Source: Balneolaceae bacterium UBA7797 (GTDB lineage Bacteria > Bacteroidota > Rhodothermia > Balneolales > Balneolaceae). Taken from it: 64,000 nt of DNA. The stretch's first letter is position 1; each line of letters starts with the position of its first letter. The position numbers were made by a program, and so were the translations under genes. A model generated the notes under the pieces. The model was given only the letters and a program-made list of their open reading frames with translations. It was not told where the DNA came from and searched no databases. Shown here in pieces: positions 1-9,417 of the stretch. Location of the stretch: contig DLCN01000003.1 in assembly GCA_002480645.1 (NCBI GenBank), positions 62,001 to 126,000 on the forward strand. The letters are read 5' to 3'.

Positions 1-12
1 AAGATGGTAATT

Positions 13-1203
13 CTAAATAACTGTATTAACAGACTTTTCGACTTCATCAATAACTTGTTCAATTTGTTCTTCAGTTGTGTATGGAGCAGGACCTAAGCGA
101 AGAATATCGTTTCTTGCATCCGTGTAAACACCTCGTTGTAACAGGTCCGATCGAATTTCTCTGGCAAATGGTGAGGTCAATGATAAAAAACCACCATTTC
201 TTTCCATTGATTGATGATGTGTTAAGCGGATGTGATTCGGGTTGAAGTGTTTATTGATGAACAACTCTTTTAAAAGTGAAACCTGAGTTTGATATTGTTT
301 TTGTAAAACCAGAGGGGTGAGGTCCTGTTCTTTAAAAAATTCAACCACCTTTGCTGCTCTGAATTGAGAAGATGGATCGTATGTGGCCGAAGCAAAACGC
401 TGATCAGAAGCATCGTAATGTACCTGTTCATTTTCTTTTCGGGGTTTATCCAGCGTACTAAAGGAAGCAAACCATCCCGTAATTACCGGTCGCAGTTCAC
501 AGTTTGAAGGAAAACGGAGAAAGCAATTTGCTTCGCCCCATTGCAAATATTTATATCCCCCAATAAGTATAAAACAATCCTCAAGACCGGATTCCCGGAT
601 TGAAAGTGGAACTACATTGGTTCCGTGATAATCATCTATAACTACCGGTATACGCCACTCCCTGGCAGCTGCAGCAATCTCAGTAAGATGCACATTAACC
701 AGGCTACTCTGAAAATAAACCCTGGAAAGCATCACCGCTGCCGTTCTCTCATCAAATTCCTCAATAATACGTTCTGCAAAATTATGATCTGGTTCAGTTG
801 CTACCCTGATCACTTCCATGCCCTCTTCCTGGAGCCGCTGTAGCTGGCGATGCATGGAATGAAATTCGCCGTCAGTGGTAATTATTTTAGGCTTATTTTT
901 CAGATCAAAGCTACTAAGCAGACTTACCAACAGAACGTGTGTACTTTCTTCTCTGCAATATTGTCCATGCGGATCGTCATAATAATCTCTCAGATAATTT
1001 CTGAGAACCTCCGTTTTTTCGAACGCCTTTTCCCATTTGTTATCCACTTCGCGGGCACATACATCGAAATACTCAGTTTGACCAATCCGTGCAACGTCAG
1101 GCCAGGCCTGATGTGAGTGGCCGGTAAAAAGCAGTCGTTCCGATACTTTAAACAGTGAATAATGCGGAGCCAATCGTTTGGCTAAAGTGTTTATATCAGA
1201 CAT
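13..1203 (-). CDS. kynU: Kynureninase-like PLP enzyme
   Basis: This is a 396-residue class V aminotransferase-fold PLP enzyme. Kynureninase hydrolyses kynurenine (or 3-hydroxykynurenine) to anthranilate (or 3-hydroxyanthranilate) plus alanine in the cytosol. The cofactor site is visible: VIDDYHG at about residues 188-194 gives the D-x-x-H pair, and the Schiff-base lysine is K218 in GGYKYLQWGEAN. The length is close to the usual 400-420. The gene lies 12 bp downstream of tryptophan 2,3-dioxygenase on the same strand, which supports a kynurenine-pathway role. The N-terminal substrate motif (GHSHQAWPD) differs from that of well-studied kynureninases, so this is a divergent branch and another class V activity remains possible. 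No kynurenine formamidase is seen nearby. Confidence 0.8.
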   Translation of the reverse strand: MSDINTLAKRLAPHYSLFKVSERLLFTGHSHQAWPDVARIGQTEYFDVCAREVDNKWEKAFEKTEVLRNYLRDYYDDPHGQYCREESTHVLLVSLLSSFDLKNKPKIITTDGEFHSMHRQLQRLQEEGMEVIRVATEPDHNFAERIIEEFDERTAAVMLSRVYFQSSLVNVHLTEIAAAAREWRIPVVIDDYHGTNVVPLSIRESGLEDCFILIGGYKYLQWGEANCFLRFPSNCELRPVITGWFASFSTLDKPRKENEQVHYDASDQRFASATYDPSSQFRAAKVVEFFKEQDLTPLVLQKQYQTQVSLLKELFINKHFNPNHIRLTHHQSMERNGGFLSLTSPFAREIRSDLLQRGVYTDARNDILRLGPAPYTTEEQIEQVIDEVEKSVNTVI

Positions 1204-1215
1204 AACAGAGGTCTA

Positions 1216-1995
1216 TTAAAATTCCGACCGGATAGCCCAAAGGTCTGGAAAGATTGCATGGTGCGTAGTTCCTTTTAAATACCTAACTCCATCCGAACCA
1301 CCGGTGCCTTTCTTTGTGCCTATGGTACGCTCCACCATTTTAACATGTCGGTAACGCCACTCTTGCAACCCTTCATCAAAGTCAACCAGAAGCTCACAAA
1401 CCAATGCAGCTTCCGGATCATTCTTCATCACTGTGATCAGTTGCTGCTGGATTTCGGAGGAAGGATTGAATAATAATCCAACCTCATTTTCTCTGATCGG
1501 TGAAACAGGATATCCTTTTTGGGTGATGTAGGCACAAAAACTTTCCCATAGGGTTGGTAGCTTCATCCGTTGCTCCAAACGTTCAAGATGCACTGCATTA
1601 TTTTTGTGAGCTTCTTTCATAAGCGGGAGTCTTAATCCACAAAGAATTTCCAATTCACGGAACTGTAGGGATTGAAAGCCACTGGATTGACCAAGGAATG
1701 CTCTGAAATTATTAAACTCCAAAGGAGTCATCGTTTCCAGTATATCTACCTGCGAGACCAACGTTTTCATAACAGTTAGTATACGCCGCATGGTTTTTAA
1801 AGAATTCCAGGTGTTACCGGCTTGTAATTCCAGATTAAGTTTTCCGATCTCGTGCAGGATCTGTTTGAACCATAGCTCATAAGTTTGATGAATGATGATA
1901 AACAGCATTTCATCATGTTCAGGGGGATCTGATTTCAATTGCTGCAGATTCGTTAACTCATCGATCTTCAAATAATTCGTATAGGTGATATCCAT
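1216..1995 (-). CDS. kynA: Tryptophan 2,3-dioxygenase
   Basis: This haem dioxygenase opens the indole ring of L-tryptophan to N-formylkynurenine, the first step of the kynurenine pathway. The 259-residue protein matches the short bacterial TDO form. The HQTYELWFKQ block places the distal active-site histidine at H36. The proximal haem ligand is H217 in YRHVKMVER, followed by the GTKKGTGGS substrate loop. It is the first gene of a two-gene minus-strand unit with the kynureninase-like gene. The 58 bp up to the divergent kinase gene at 2054 probably carry both promoters. Confidence 0.95.
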   Translation of the reverse strand: MDITYTNYLKIDELTNLQQLKSDPPEHDEMLFIIIHQTYELWFKQILHEIGKLNLELQAGNTWNSLKTMRRILTVMKTLVSQVDILETMTPLEFNNFRAFLGQSSGFQSLQFRELEILCGLRLPLMKEAHKNNAVHLERLEQRMKLPTLWESFCAYITQKGYPVSPIRENEVGLLFNPSSEIQQQLITVMKNDPEAALVCELLVDFDEGLQEWRYRHVKMVERTIGTKKGTGGSDGVRYLKGTTHHAIFPDLWAIRSEF

Positions 1996-2053
1996 TCCTT
2001 CTCCTTTTGGGTGAATGATAGTTAGAATAATGGTTATCTTGCAGTAAAAAAGG

Positions 2054-2920
2054 ATGAGTTTACTTTTAGCTGATTCAGGTGCTACTAAAACTACCTGGGC
2101 TCGTGTTGAAAAAGATCATCAACAGATCGTGATAACCTCAGGTATGAATCCAAATCTCAAAGTAGATAGGGAACTTGAATCTGTTGTTTACGATGAATTG
2201 TTTGCGCAATTGAGTAAGAACGAATTAACGCATGTCTATTTCTATGGTGCAGGAACAGGAGAGGTTAATACAGCGGGCAGATTAGAAAAAATTCTTCAGG
2301 AAGCATTTTTGAATTGCGAAATTCATGTTGGTACCGATATTGAGGCAGCGGGATTATCTACCTTCGGAAATGAATCTGGGGTCGTAGCTATTTCAGGTAC
2401 AGGAAGTGGTGCCGCGATGATGAATAATGGAAAAGTGGAAAAAGTTATGAATGCCCGGTCTTTTCCGGAAGGAGATTTCGGCAGTGGTGCTCATATTGGG
2501 TCACTGATTCTTAAAGATTTTTTTGCAGGCAGCGCCCCTGTTACCATACGTGAATTGATCGATGAGAACAGAAAGTTGAGTATTGAGGATCTTTTTGTTC
2601 AATTTCAGGACCCGATGAAATCAAAGATGATCGCAGCAAAAGCCATGAAGGATGTTGCCACTTTGGGGGATATTGAAGGGCACACCAATCGGGATTACCT
2701 CAAGGATCTGGTTCATAGTTCGTTGACATTATTCATGACACAGCTTAAACACACCTTCGGGATAAACCTGACCAGATTTCCCCTCCGCTTTGTTGGAACC
2801 ACAGCGTGGTATTTTGAAGATATATTTATCGATTTCTTTAAGAATGAGCAGGTGAATGTGGACCTTATAGAAAAAGACCCCATCAATGGAATGATGAACT
2901 ACCATAGAAACATGCTATGA
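2054..2920 (+). CDS. BadF/BadG-type sugar kinase (N-acetylglucosamine kinase-like)
   Basis: This 288-residue protein belongs to the ASKHA superfamily, BadF/BadG/BcrA/BcrD ATPase branch. The branch includes N-acetylglucosamine kinases and MurK-type amino-sugar kinases. Nucleotide-binding signatures are the N-terminal LLADSGATKTTW phosphate-1 loop and GVVAISGTGSGA near residue 120. The conserved GDFGSG segment follows at about residues 142-147. A paralogue lies at 17505-18359 beside amino-sugar enzymes, so an amino sugar is the likely substrate. The stop overlaps the start of the tatD-like gene (ATGA), which indicates translational coupling. The exact substrate cannot be read from sequence. Confidence 0.8.
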   Translation: MSLLLADSGATKTTWARVEKDHQQIVITSGMNPNLKVDRELESVVYDELFAQLSKNELTHVYFYGAGTGEVNTAGRLEKILQEAFLNCEIHVGTDIEAAGLSTFGNESGVVAISGTGSGAAMMNNGKVEKVMNARSFPEGDFGSGAHIGSLILKDFFAGSAPVTIRELIDENRKLSIEDLFVQFQDPMKSKMIAAKAMKDVATLGDIEGHTNRDYLKDLVHSSLTLFMTQLKHTFGINLTRFPLRFVGTTAWYFEDIFIDFFKNEQVNVDLIEKDPINGMMNYHRNML

Positions 2921-3678
2921 TAGATACCCACTCCCATATTTACGTCAACGATTTTTCAGAAGATCTTACAGAAGTACTCGACCGGGCTTCGGATGTAGGC
3001 GTTACTCATATATTTATGCCGGCTATTGATCTTGATTCCCTCGATCAGATGAAAAGAGTATCTCATCCGGCTATCGACTTTTATAAAATGGCAGGCTTGC
3101 ATCCATGTGATGTTGAAAAGATCACCAACGAATTTGAACAAAGACTATTCGATCTGGCAGATAAAGATGATATCTATGGAATTGGGGAAACCGGTTTGGA
3201 TTACTATTGGAGCACAGATCTGGTTAAGGAGCAAAAGATGAGTTTACAGGCCCATTGCAGGATAGCCAAAGCGGTAAAAAAACCAATAATATTACACAAT
3301 CGGGAAAGTACTGAAGATCTGCTTCAGGTTATTGAGGAAGAACAGGATGGTTCACTAACCGGTATCTGGCATTGTTTTAATGGGTCGGTAGATGAAGGTA
3401 AAAGAGCCATTGATCTTGGATTGAACCTGGGCATTGGTGGAGTTGTAACCTTTAAAAATGGGGGAGTAGACAAAACTGTAAAGCACTTACCACTTAACAG
3501 GATGGTGTTAGAAACGGATGCACCTTATCTCGCTCCCACCCCTAAGAGGGGAAAGAGAAATGAACCTTCATTCATACAATTCACTGCACAAAAATTAGCA
3601 GACATTTTTGAATTACCACTAAATGAAGTTGTTGATAAAACCAATGAGAATGCGAAACGGATCTTTAATATTCAGTAA
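2917..3678 (+). CDS. tatD: TatD family metal-dependent hydrolase
   Basis: This 253-residue TIM-barrel hydrolase has the complete TatD metal-site pattern. DTHSHIY at residues 3-9 provides H5 and H7, GIGETGLDY the bridging glutamate, ILHNRE and WHCFNGS further histidines, and LETDAPYLAP the aspartate. Family members are Mg-dependent DNases or exonucleases linked to DNA repair and turnover. The length is typical. It overlaps the upstream kinase gene by four bases and is probably co-transcribed with it. No terminator is obvious after the stop. Confidence 0.9.
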   Translation: MIDTHSHIYVNDFSEDLTEVLDRASDVGVTHIFMPAIDLDSLDQMKRVSHPAIDFYKMAGLHPCDVEKITNEFEQRLFDLADKDDIYGIGETGLDYYWSTDLVKEQKMSLQAHCRIAKAVKKPIILHNRESTEDLLQVIEEEQDGSLTGIWHCFNGSVDEGKRAIDLGLNLGIGGVVTFKNGGVDKTVKHLPLNRMVLETDAPYLAPTPKRGKRNEPSFIQFTAQKLADIFELPLNEVVDKTNENAKRIFNIQ

Positions 3679-4070
3679 AGATTTTGATTGAAGCTTTTGA
3701 TTATCAGTTCAAAGTAAAACTGTATGATCAACCCGAACCACAAATGAGCTGACAGCAAAGAAATAGTTTTAAAATTTGTAAACCAATTTGAGTGGGATTT
3801 TCTCAAATAATTTGAAAAACCCCCTAAAAAGTACCTCTGGGCTAGGGTGCTTGTGTTAAGTTCATAAATTAAATTACTGTTAACAAATATTTACATTTTG
3901 TTTGGAGTGTATAAGATTTGGTGATTTAAGACTCAGAATTTTATTTGTTCCTTTGAGAAAATTTATTAATCTGTCGAACAAATTAAAGTAAAACCCGATC
4001 ATCGTATTACTTTTTTTCGCTTTAAGAATTGAAAAACAGAGTACGTGTCTACTACAACATAGTCCGGTAT
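3679..4070. other. Intergenic region before the TonB receptor operon
   Basis: This 392-bp AT-rich stretch contains no convincing gene. It must hold the promoter of the operon that starts at 4071. TTTG-bearing A/T-rich boxes near 3890-3920 loosely resemble the Bacteroidota -7 box, but none is an exact TAnnTTTG match at a good distance from a TTG -33 box, so no promoter is called. No hairpin terminator for the upstream gene was found. Confidence 0.5.
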
Positions 4071-7000
4071 ATGAATGTAAAACAGCTACTATCACTCATA
4101 TCCTTATTACTGCTTACAAATGTTGCCTTATTTGCCCAATCAGGTAAAATAGCAGGGAAGGTGAGTGACTCTAATGGTGAGCCTCTGCCAGGTGTGAATG
4201 TGGTTATAATGAATACCACTCAAGGTACCTCTGCAAATGTGGATGGTTTCTATCAAATACTGAACGTAAAGCCCGGCACATATACTGTGCAGGCAACTTT
4301 TATCGGTTTTTCTACAGTGACTATTGAAAATGTTGAGGTTAATATTGGTTTAACCACTGATCTCGATATTACAATGAGAGAACAAACTATTGAAGGAGAT
4401 GAGATCGTGGTTGTGGCCGAACAACCAGTGGTGAAAAAAGACGTCTCTTCCAGTCAGGCAATTATAAGCAGAGAAAATATTGAAGCTCTACCTGTTACCT
4501 CAGTTACATCGGTGGTTGGGTTACAAGCCGGGGTTGAAGGTCTCTCCATCCGGGGTAGTGGAAGTGATGAAGTTGCGTTTAACCTGAATGGTTTCAGTCT
4601 TCGATCAGGGCGAACAAACAGTCCATTTACCGCTGTAAGTGTTACTTCTATAGAGAACGTTCAGGTTCAGACCGGTGGATTTAATGCCGAGTATGGTAAT
4701 ATCCGATCCGGTGTGATCAATGTAACAAGTAAAGAGGGGGATAAAGACCGCTATACGTTAGATGGCTTATTCCGCTTAACGCCCCCACAATCTAAGAATG
4801 TCGGTCAGGCTATAAACGCACCTGACTCATATTGGCTCAGGCCTTATTTAGATGATGAAGTTGCATGGACCGGAACTACAAACGGAGCCTGGGATAGTTA
4901 CACTCAATCTGAATACCCAACTTTCCAGGGATGGAATGCTTACTCACAATCTTTATTAGCGGATGATGATCCGACTAACGATTTGTCACCGGAAGCTGCT
5001 CAGCAAGCATTTTTATGGCAGCATCGCAAGAATATGCAAATTACCGAACCAGACTATGAGATGGATTTCACTTTAGGTGGTCCGGTACCCGGTATTAGTG
5101 ATAAGTTAGGAGATCTGAGATTTTCAACATCTTTCCGACGGTCTCAAACCATGTATATGATTCCGTTGTCGGAAGACCGATTTGCTCAGACAACCATTCA
5201 GGGTAAGTTGACCAGCAATTTAGCCCCGGGTATGAAATTATCTATTGATGGCTTATATGGTAAGGAAACCGGGACATCAAATAGTCAAAGCGGTAGCAGT
5301 TCTTTCTTCGGTTCTGCTTCAAGTCAGGCGTACTTGATGGAGCGGGTAAGTTATATAGAATCAAGAATTTTTGCTTCCGATTATTGGGCTCCATCAGAAA
5401 GAATAACTTCATCTATCGGTATGCAGTTTACTCATTCGTTGAATGAGAAGTCATTCTATGAAATTAAAGTAAGCCGGCAGGGTAACAAATACAGTACCAA
5501 TCCCGGAGCATTCAGAGATACCTCCGCAGTGATAACTATCGGTGGCGTAAGTCTGGACGAGGGACCATTTGGATTCTTTGATGAATCATCGGAAGGTGTT
5601 GCTTCAGGTATGAGAATGGGTGTGGGAATGAGTACGGCGCGCGACAGTAGTAAATCATCCGTGTTTACAACAAACTTTGCATATACAAACCAGCTAAACA
5701 CATTCAACGAGTTTAAGACCGGGTTTGAATTCGAAAGAATGAATAGCCAGATCAATTATGGCTCATATGATAAGATGTTACCATCGGGTCGCACCACTTC
5801 TAAATGGGATACCAATCCGATCAGAATGGCATTCTTCATTCAGGATAAACTGGAATTTGAAGGCATGATCGCCAATATCGGTCTTCGTCTTACTTATTCA
5901 GACCCGAACATAAACTGGTATGCGTATGAGGATTACTCGGATTTGTTTGCTGATGGAAATGCCGGAATGCTGGATACCATGGCAACCTACGATGTAAAAC
6001 CTCAATGGGTATTGCAACCTCGACTTGGCGTTTCTTTCCCGATCACGGAAACCAGTAAATTATTCTTTAATTACGGGCATTTTGTTCAGTTGCCTGATCC
6101 GGAGAACCTCTATCTGGCAAGAGTGGAACCATTTACTAATACTATTACTCGTTTAGCCGCACCGGAGAATCCGTTACCAAAAACAGTGGCCTATGAACTT
6201 GGGTATGAACAGGGATTTCTTGAACAATATTTAGTTCGAATAACCGGGTATTATAAGGATCTCACCAATCAGCCAATTCAGGTAGATTATATCAGCCGGG
6301 ATAACTTTAGTTACTCGATCAGTAAACCGTACTGGTACGAGGACATTCGTGGTATTGAATTGACCTTCCAGAAACAACGTGGGAAGATCTTCTGGGGTGA
6401 AATAAACTATACGTATAGTTCAAATACATATGGTTTCTTCGGTACTCTGAATAATTACGAGAATTCCTTTGAACAACGGCAGTATGACAGAACTACTGCA
6501 GATAATGATATCAGACGCCCAATTCCTCAGCCATTTGCACGATTAAATCTGGTTTTCCGTTCACCGGAAACTTTTGGTCCTTCTGTAATGGAACGATACC
6601 CACTTGCTAACTGGAGGCTTTCAACCATAATCTCCTGGAAAGCAGGGCAACATATCACATATACGGGTAGAGCAACCATTCCGGGTATTCAGAATAACCT
6701 TCAATACAGAGATTACTGGGGAACTACCCTGCGTCTGAATAAGAAAATTCAGCTTGATGGTGGTCGTGGTATCGATTTCTTCTTTGATGTGACCAATTTC
6801 ATCAACCGTAGATATATGAGTTTGTCTAGTGCTGGTTTCTTTGATGGAAATGATTATCTGGATTATATGGAATCATTGCATCTTCCTGCCGACAAGATCG
6901 CTGAGCTAGGCTTGGAAGCTGACCTTATACCTGGTGATGATAAACCGGGAGATTACCGGGCTGCAGGCATAGAATGGGTACCTATCGAGCCAACGGTAGA

Positions 7001-7220
7001 CCTTGCCAATGTTCGGAATCCAAGCGAGCGAGCGCTCTACTATAACACATTAGAAGGTCAGTATTATCAATACACTGAATCAGGTGGATTTATGAATGCT
7101 GATAAAAATTATGTTCAAAAAGTATTGGATGAGAAGGCATATATAAACATGCCAAATCAGCGATATTTTAACTTCCTGAATCCGCGAACATTCCGGGTAG
7201 GTATTAAATTCTCATTCTAA
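4071..7220 (+). CDS. TonB-dependent receptor, SusC-like
   Basis: This 1049-residue outer-membrane receptor probably imports a large solute with energy from TonB. It starts with a signal peptide (MNVKQLLSLISLLLLTN, cleaved after FAQ). A carboxypeptidase-regulatory-like domain follows (GKIAGKVSDSNGEPLPGVNV), then the plug (about residues 105-220, with LSIRGSGSDEVAFNLNG) and a long beta-barrel ending in FRVGIKFSF. The ATG at 4071 is preferred over an in-frame TTG at 4029 because it puts the signal peptide at the N-terminus. It heads an operon with 7244, 9418 and 10436. No SusD is present. The downstream cluster suggests muropeptides or amino-sugar oligomers as cargo, which is inference. Confidence 0.92.
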   Translation: MNVKQLLSLISLLLLTNVALFAQSGKIAGKVSDSNGEPLPGVNVVIMNTTQGTSANVDGFYQILNVKPGTYTVQATFIGFSTVTIENVEVNIGLTTDLDITMREQTIEGDEIVVVAEQPVVKKDVSSSQAIISRENIEALPVTSVTSVVGLQAGVEGLSIRGSGSDEVAFNLNGFSLRSGRTNSPFTAVSVTSIENVQVQTGGFNAEYGNIRSGVINVTSKEGDKDRYTLDGLFRLTPPQSKNVGQAINAPDSYWLRPYLDDEVAWTGTTNGAWDSYTQSEYPTFQGWNAYSQSLLADDDPTNDLSPEAAQQAFLWQHRKNMQITEPDYEMDFTLGGPVPGISDKLGDLRFSTSFRRSQTMYMIPLSEDRFAQTTIQGKLTSNLAPGMKLSIDGLYGKETGTSNSQSGSSSFFGSASSQAYLMERVSYIESRIFASDYWAPSERITSSIGMQFTHSLNEKSFYEIKVSRQGNKYSTNPGAFRDTSAVITIGGVSLDEGPFGFFDESSEGVASGMRMGVGMSTARDSSKSSVFTTNFAYTNQLNTFNEFKTGFEFERMNSQINYGSYDKMLPSGRTTSKWDTNPIRMAFFIQDKLEFEGMIANIGLRLTYSDPNINWYAYEDYSDLFADGNAGMLDTMATYDVKPQWVLQPRLGVSFPITETSKLFFNYGHFVQLPDPENLYLARVEPFTNTITRLAAPENPLPKTVAYELGYEQGFLEQYLVRITGYYKDLTNQPIQVDYISRDNFSYSISKPYWYEDIRGIELTFQKQRGKIFWGEINYTYSSNTYGFFGTLNNYENSFEQRQYDRTTADNDIRRPIPQPFARLNLVFRSPETFGPSVMERYPLANWRLSTIISWKAGQHITYTGRATIPGIQNNLQYRDYWGTTLRLNKKIQLDGGRGIDFFFDVTNFINRRYMSLSSAGFFDGNDYLDYMESLHLPADKIAELGLEADLIPGDDKPGDYRAAGIEWVPIEPTVDLANVRNPSERALYYNTLEGQYYQYTESGGFMNADKNYVQKVLDEKAYINMPNQRYFNFLNPRTFRVGIKFSF

Positions 7221-7243
7221 AAAATTAATAAGAGTATTTACGA

Positions 7244-9412
7244 ATGTTGATCAACAAACAAATAGTTACAAGAAGTGTTTTAACACTACTCTTTAGTTTT
7301 GTAACTCTGTATGCTGTACAGGCCCAAACTGAATATCGATGGATGGCGGTTGGTTCGTTTCACAACTTCTATTCAAATATCGGTTCAGAAATAGAAGTCG
7401 GTTTTATTAATACACAGCAAGCAGGTTGGCAATGGCCCGGAATTTACCAGAATCAGGATGCTCAGGCTGCTAAAGCAATGTGGTTAGGGGCAACTAATGT
7501 AACCGATGAGAATGGCGAGACCTATGCTTACCGGGTGGTTCACGTTGGACCCAGGGTAACGGGAATAGGAGAAGTAACTCCGTTAGAAATGAAAACCGTT
7601 AGTAGATTTGCTCCACCATCTGTATTTGTAGACGGAGTGGAATCGTTCGCTAAGAATCCGCAGAACGATGAAGTGGATCCGACCTTACCTGCCGATCGAA
7701 TGATACATACCAGGATGAATACGCTTCTCGGTATTGAGATTGAGCGAAACATCATGGCTTTCAGCCAACAATATCATGATAACTATCATATTATTGAGTA
7801 TGTGCTAACGAATACCGGCAATACAGATGCCGATGATGAAATTGAATTGCCAAACCAGACGGTTGAAGGCGTAGTACTTTATATGCAAAACCGTATGGCA
7901 CCAGTTAAAACCACCCGCTACGAAATTGGTAGTAACCCAACGGGTTGGGGGATTAACACTATGAATGACCGCCGTGGTGACGGATTAATTCCGGGCGAAA
8001 CAGAAGACTTCAGAGCGACTTATGCATGGCATGGTTATTATCCTTCTTTTGCTGCACAGAATTATGATAATATTGGGGGACCGATTTTTAATCCAAGTAG
8101 CACAAGTATCAACTCGGGATATGTTACCGCTGATGATACCACGGGACGTCTAGGTGCGTATCATTTTGTGGGATCTGTTATCCTGCATGCAGATACATCG
8201 CCCTCTGATAATACCGATGATCCCGGTCAGCCATTTACGATGGATGAGCTTGATTCCGATGGGCCGTTGACTAGTAATAACGACGCGTTCAATCTAAGTA
8301 AGATGGAACAAGAGTATGTAACCCTGATGACTGCAGGAAGAACAGCACGTCATGCGTATAAAGTGGAACCTTCCGGTGATCCGGGATTTCTTGATCCCAG
8401 TGGTGATCCGTCTTTAGGATCCGGTGGGGGATATTCCTACGCTCAAGGTTTTGGACCTTATACATTAGCTCCAGGCGAAAGTGTACGAATTGTAGTTGCT
8501 GAAGCAGCTGCAGGTCTGAGTAGAGAGAATGCAAATTATATAGGACGCCTTTTCAAAGAGTCTGATGGAGACGATGATCTTGCTATCACTATTGGATCTG
8601 AAACCAAGAACAAGAATGAATGGGTGTTCACCGGACGTGATTCACTTTTCCAAACTTTTGAACGAGCTATCGCTAATTTCAATGCTAATTATGCAATTCC
8701 AACCTCACCCGAACCACCAAGCTCCTTCACAGTAACTTCTGCCGGTGATGGTATTGACCTGGATTGGGAATATACCGGGGATCAATCTTCGCTATCCGGA
8801 TTTGAGATCTATCGTGCTGCAAGTAGGCTGGATAGTACGTATCGGCTAGTCTATGTTGCAGATCCTTCAGAACGATATGTGAGTGATGGTGATGTTTCCC
8901 GAAATGAAAATCCCTCCGATTTCTTTGTTGATGCTCCTGTTCGTGGTAGAGATTACTACTACTACATAGTAGCTGTAGGAAATACGAATAATGATAATGC
9001 CGGAAATACTCCTACAGGAACTACTCTTAAAAGTAGCAGATATTATACTCAGAGTTACGATCCGGCCACTCTGTTAAGACAGGCCGGTGAGGCGATGAGT
9101 GAAATCCGGGTAGTACCAAACCCATATCGTCCGGATATTGACAATCGACTGTTATTAGATCAGACAGGTAGAGACAGACTTGCTTTCTATGAGATACCGG
9201 GTATGTGTACTATACAGATCTATACTGAGGTAGGAGAGCTTATCAGAACTATTGAACATACCAATGGTAGTGGTGACGAGACCTGGGATTTAAGAACCGA
9301 GGCCCGTCAGCGAGTAGTTAGCGGCGTATATATCGCCAGATTTGTTAATACCGATCCAAATGATGAAGAATATGGCCAGGTAGCAATTCGAAAAATTGTA
9401 ATCATACTGTAA
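7244..9412 (+). CDS. Large secreted protein with FN3-like domain, partner of TonB receptor
   Basis: The 722-residue product begins with a signal peptide (cleavage after AVQAQ). The long N-terminal part is of unknown fold, with many aromatic and polar residues. An FN3-like domain sits at about residues 490-600 (PPSSFTVTSAGDGIDLDWEY). The C-terminus begins with VVPNPYRP and ends in a FlgD-like beta-sandwich (about 620-722), a form seen on surface proteins in this group. It is 23 bp downstream of the TonB receptor and 5 bp upstream of the PorV-like gene. From context it is likely an outer-surface component of the same complex. No enzymatic motif was recognised. Confidence 0.7.
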   Translation: MLINKQIVTRSVLTLLFSFVTLYAVQAQTEYRWMAVGSFHNFYSNIGSEIEVGFINTQQAGWQWPGIYQNQDAQAAKAMWLGATNVTDENGETYAYRVVHVGPRVTGIGEVTPLEMKTVSRFAPPSVFVDGVESFAKNPQNDEVDPTLPADRMIHTRMNTLLGIEIERNIMAFSQQYHDNYHIIEYVLTNTGNTDADDEIELPNQTVEGVVLYMQNRMAPVKTTRYEIGSNPTGWGINTMNDRRGDGLIPGETEDFRATYAWHGYYPSFAAQNYDNIGGPIFNPSSTSINSGYVTADDTTGRLGAYHFVGSVILHADTSPSDNTDDPGQPFTMDELDSDGPLTSNNDAFNLSKMEQEYVTLMTAGRTARHAYKVEPSGDPGFLDPSGDPSLGSGGGYSYAQGFGPYTLAPGESVRIVVAEAAAGLSRENANYIGRLFKESDGDDDLAITIGSETKNKNEWVFTGRDSLFQTFERAIANFNANYAIPTSPEPPSSFTVTSAGDGIDLDWEYTGDQSSLSGFEIYRAASRLDSTYRLVYVADPSERYVSDGDVSRNENPSDFFVDAPVRGRDYYYYIVAVGNTNNDNAGNTPTGTTLKSSRYYTQSYDPATLLRQAGEAMSEIRVVPNPYRPDIDNRLLLDQTGRDRLAFYEIPGMCTIQIYTEVGELIRTIEHTNGSGDETWDLRTEARQRVVSGVYIARFVNTDPNDEEYGQVAIRKIVIIL

Positions 9413-9417
9413 TCAAC

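Noticed and set aside
3885..3925. Bacteroidota-type promoter (TTG / TAnnTTTG) before the receptor operon
   Set aside because: Only near matches with wrong internal spacing were found, so a call could not be supported.
4029..4070. TTG start 14 codons upstream for the TonB receptor
   Set aside because: It would put a polar, basic stretch before a normal signal peptide; the ATG at 4071 starts the signal peptide directly.
3880..4095. 71-codon minus-strand frame before the TonB receptor
   Set aside because: It overlaps the receptor signal peptide on the other strand and shows no protein-like pattern.
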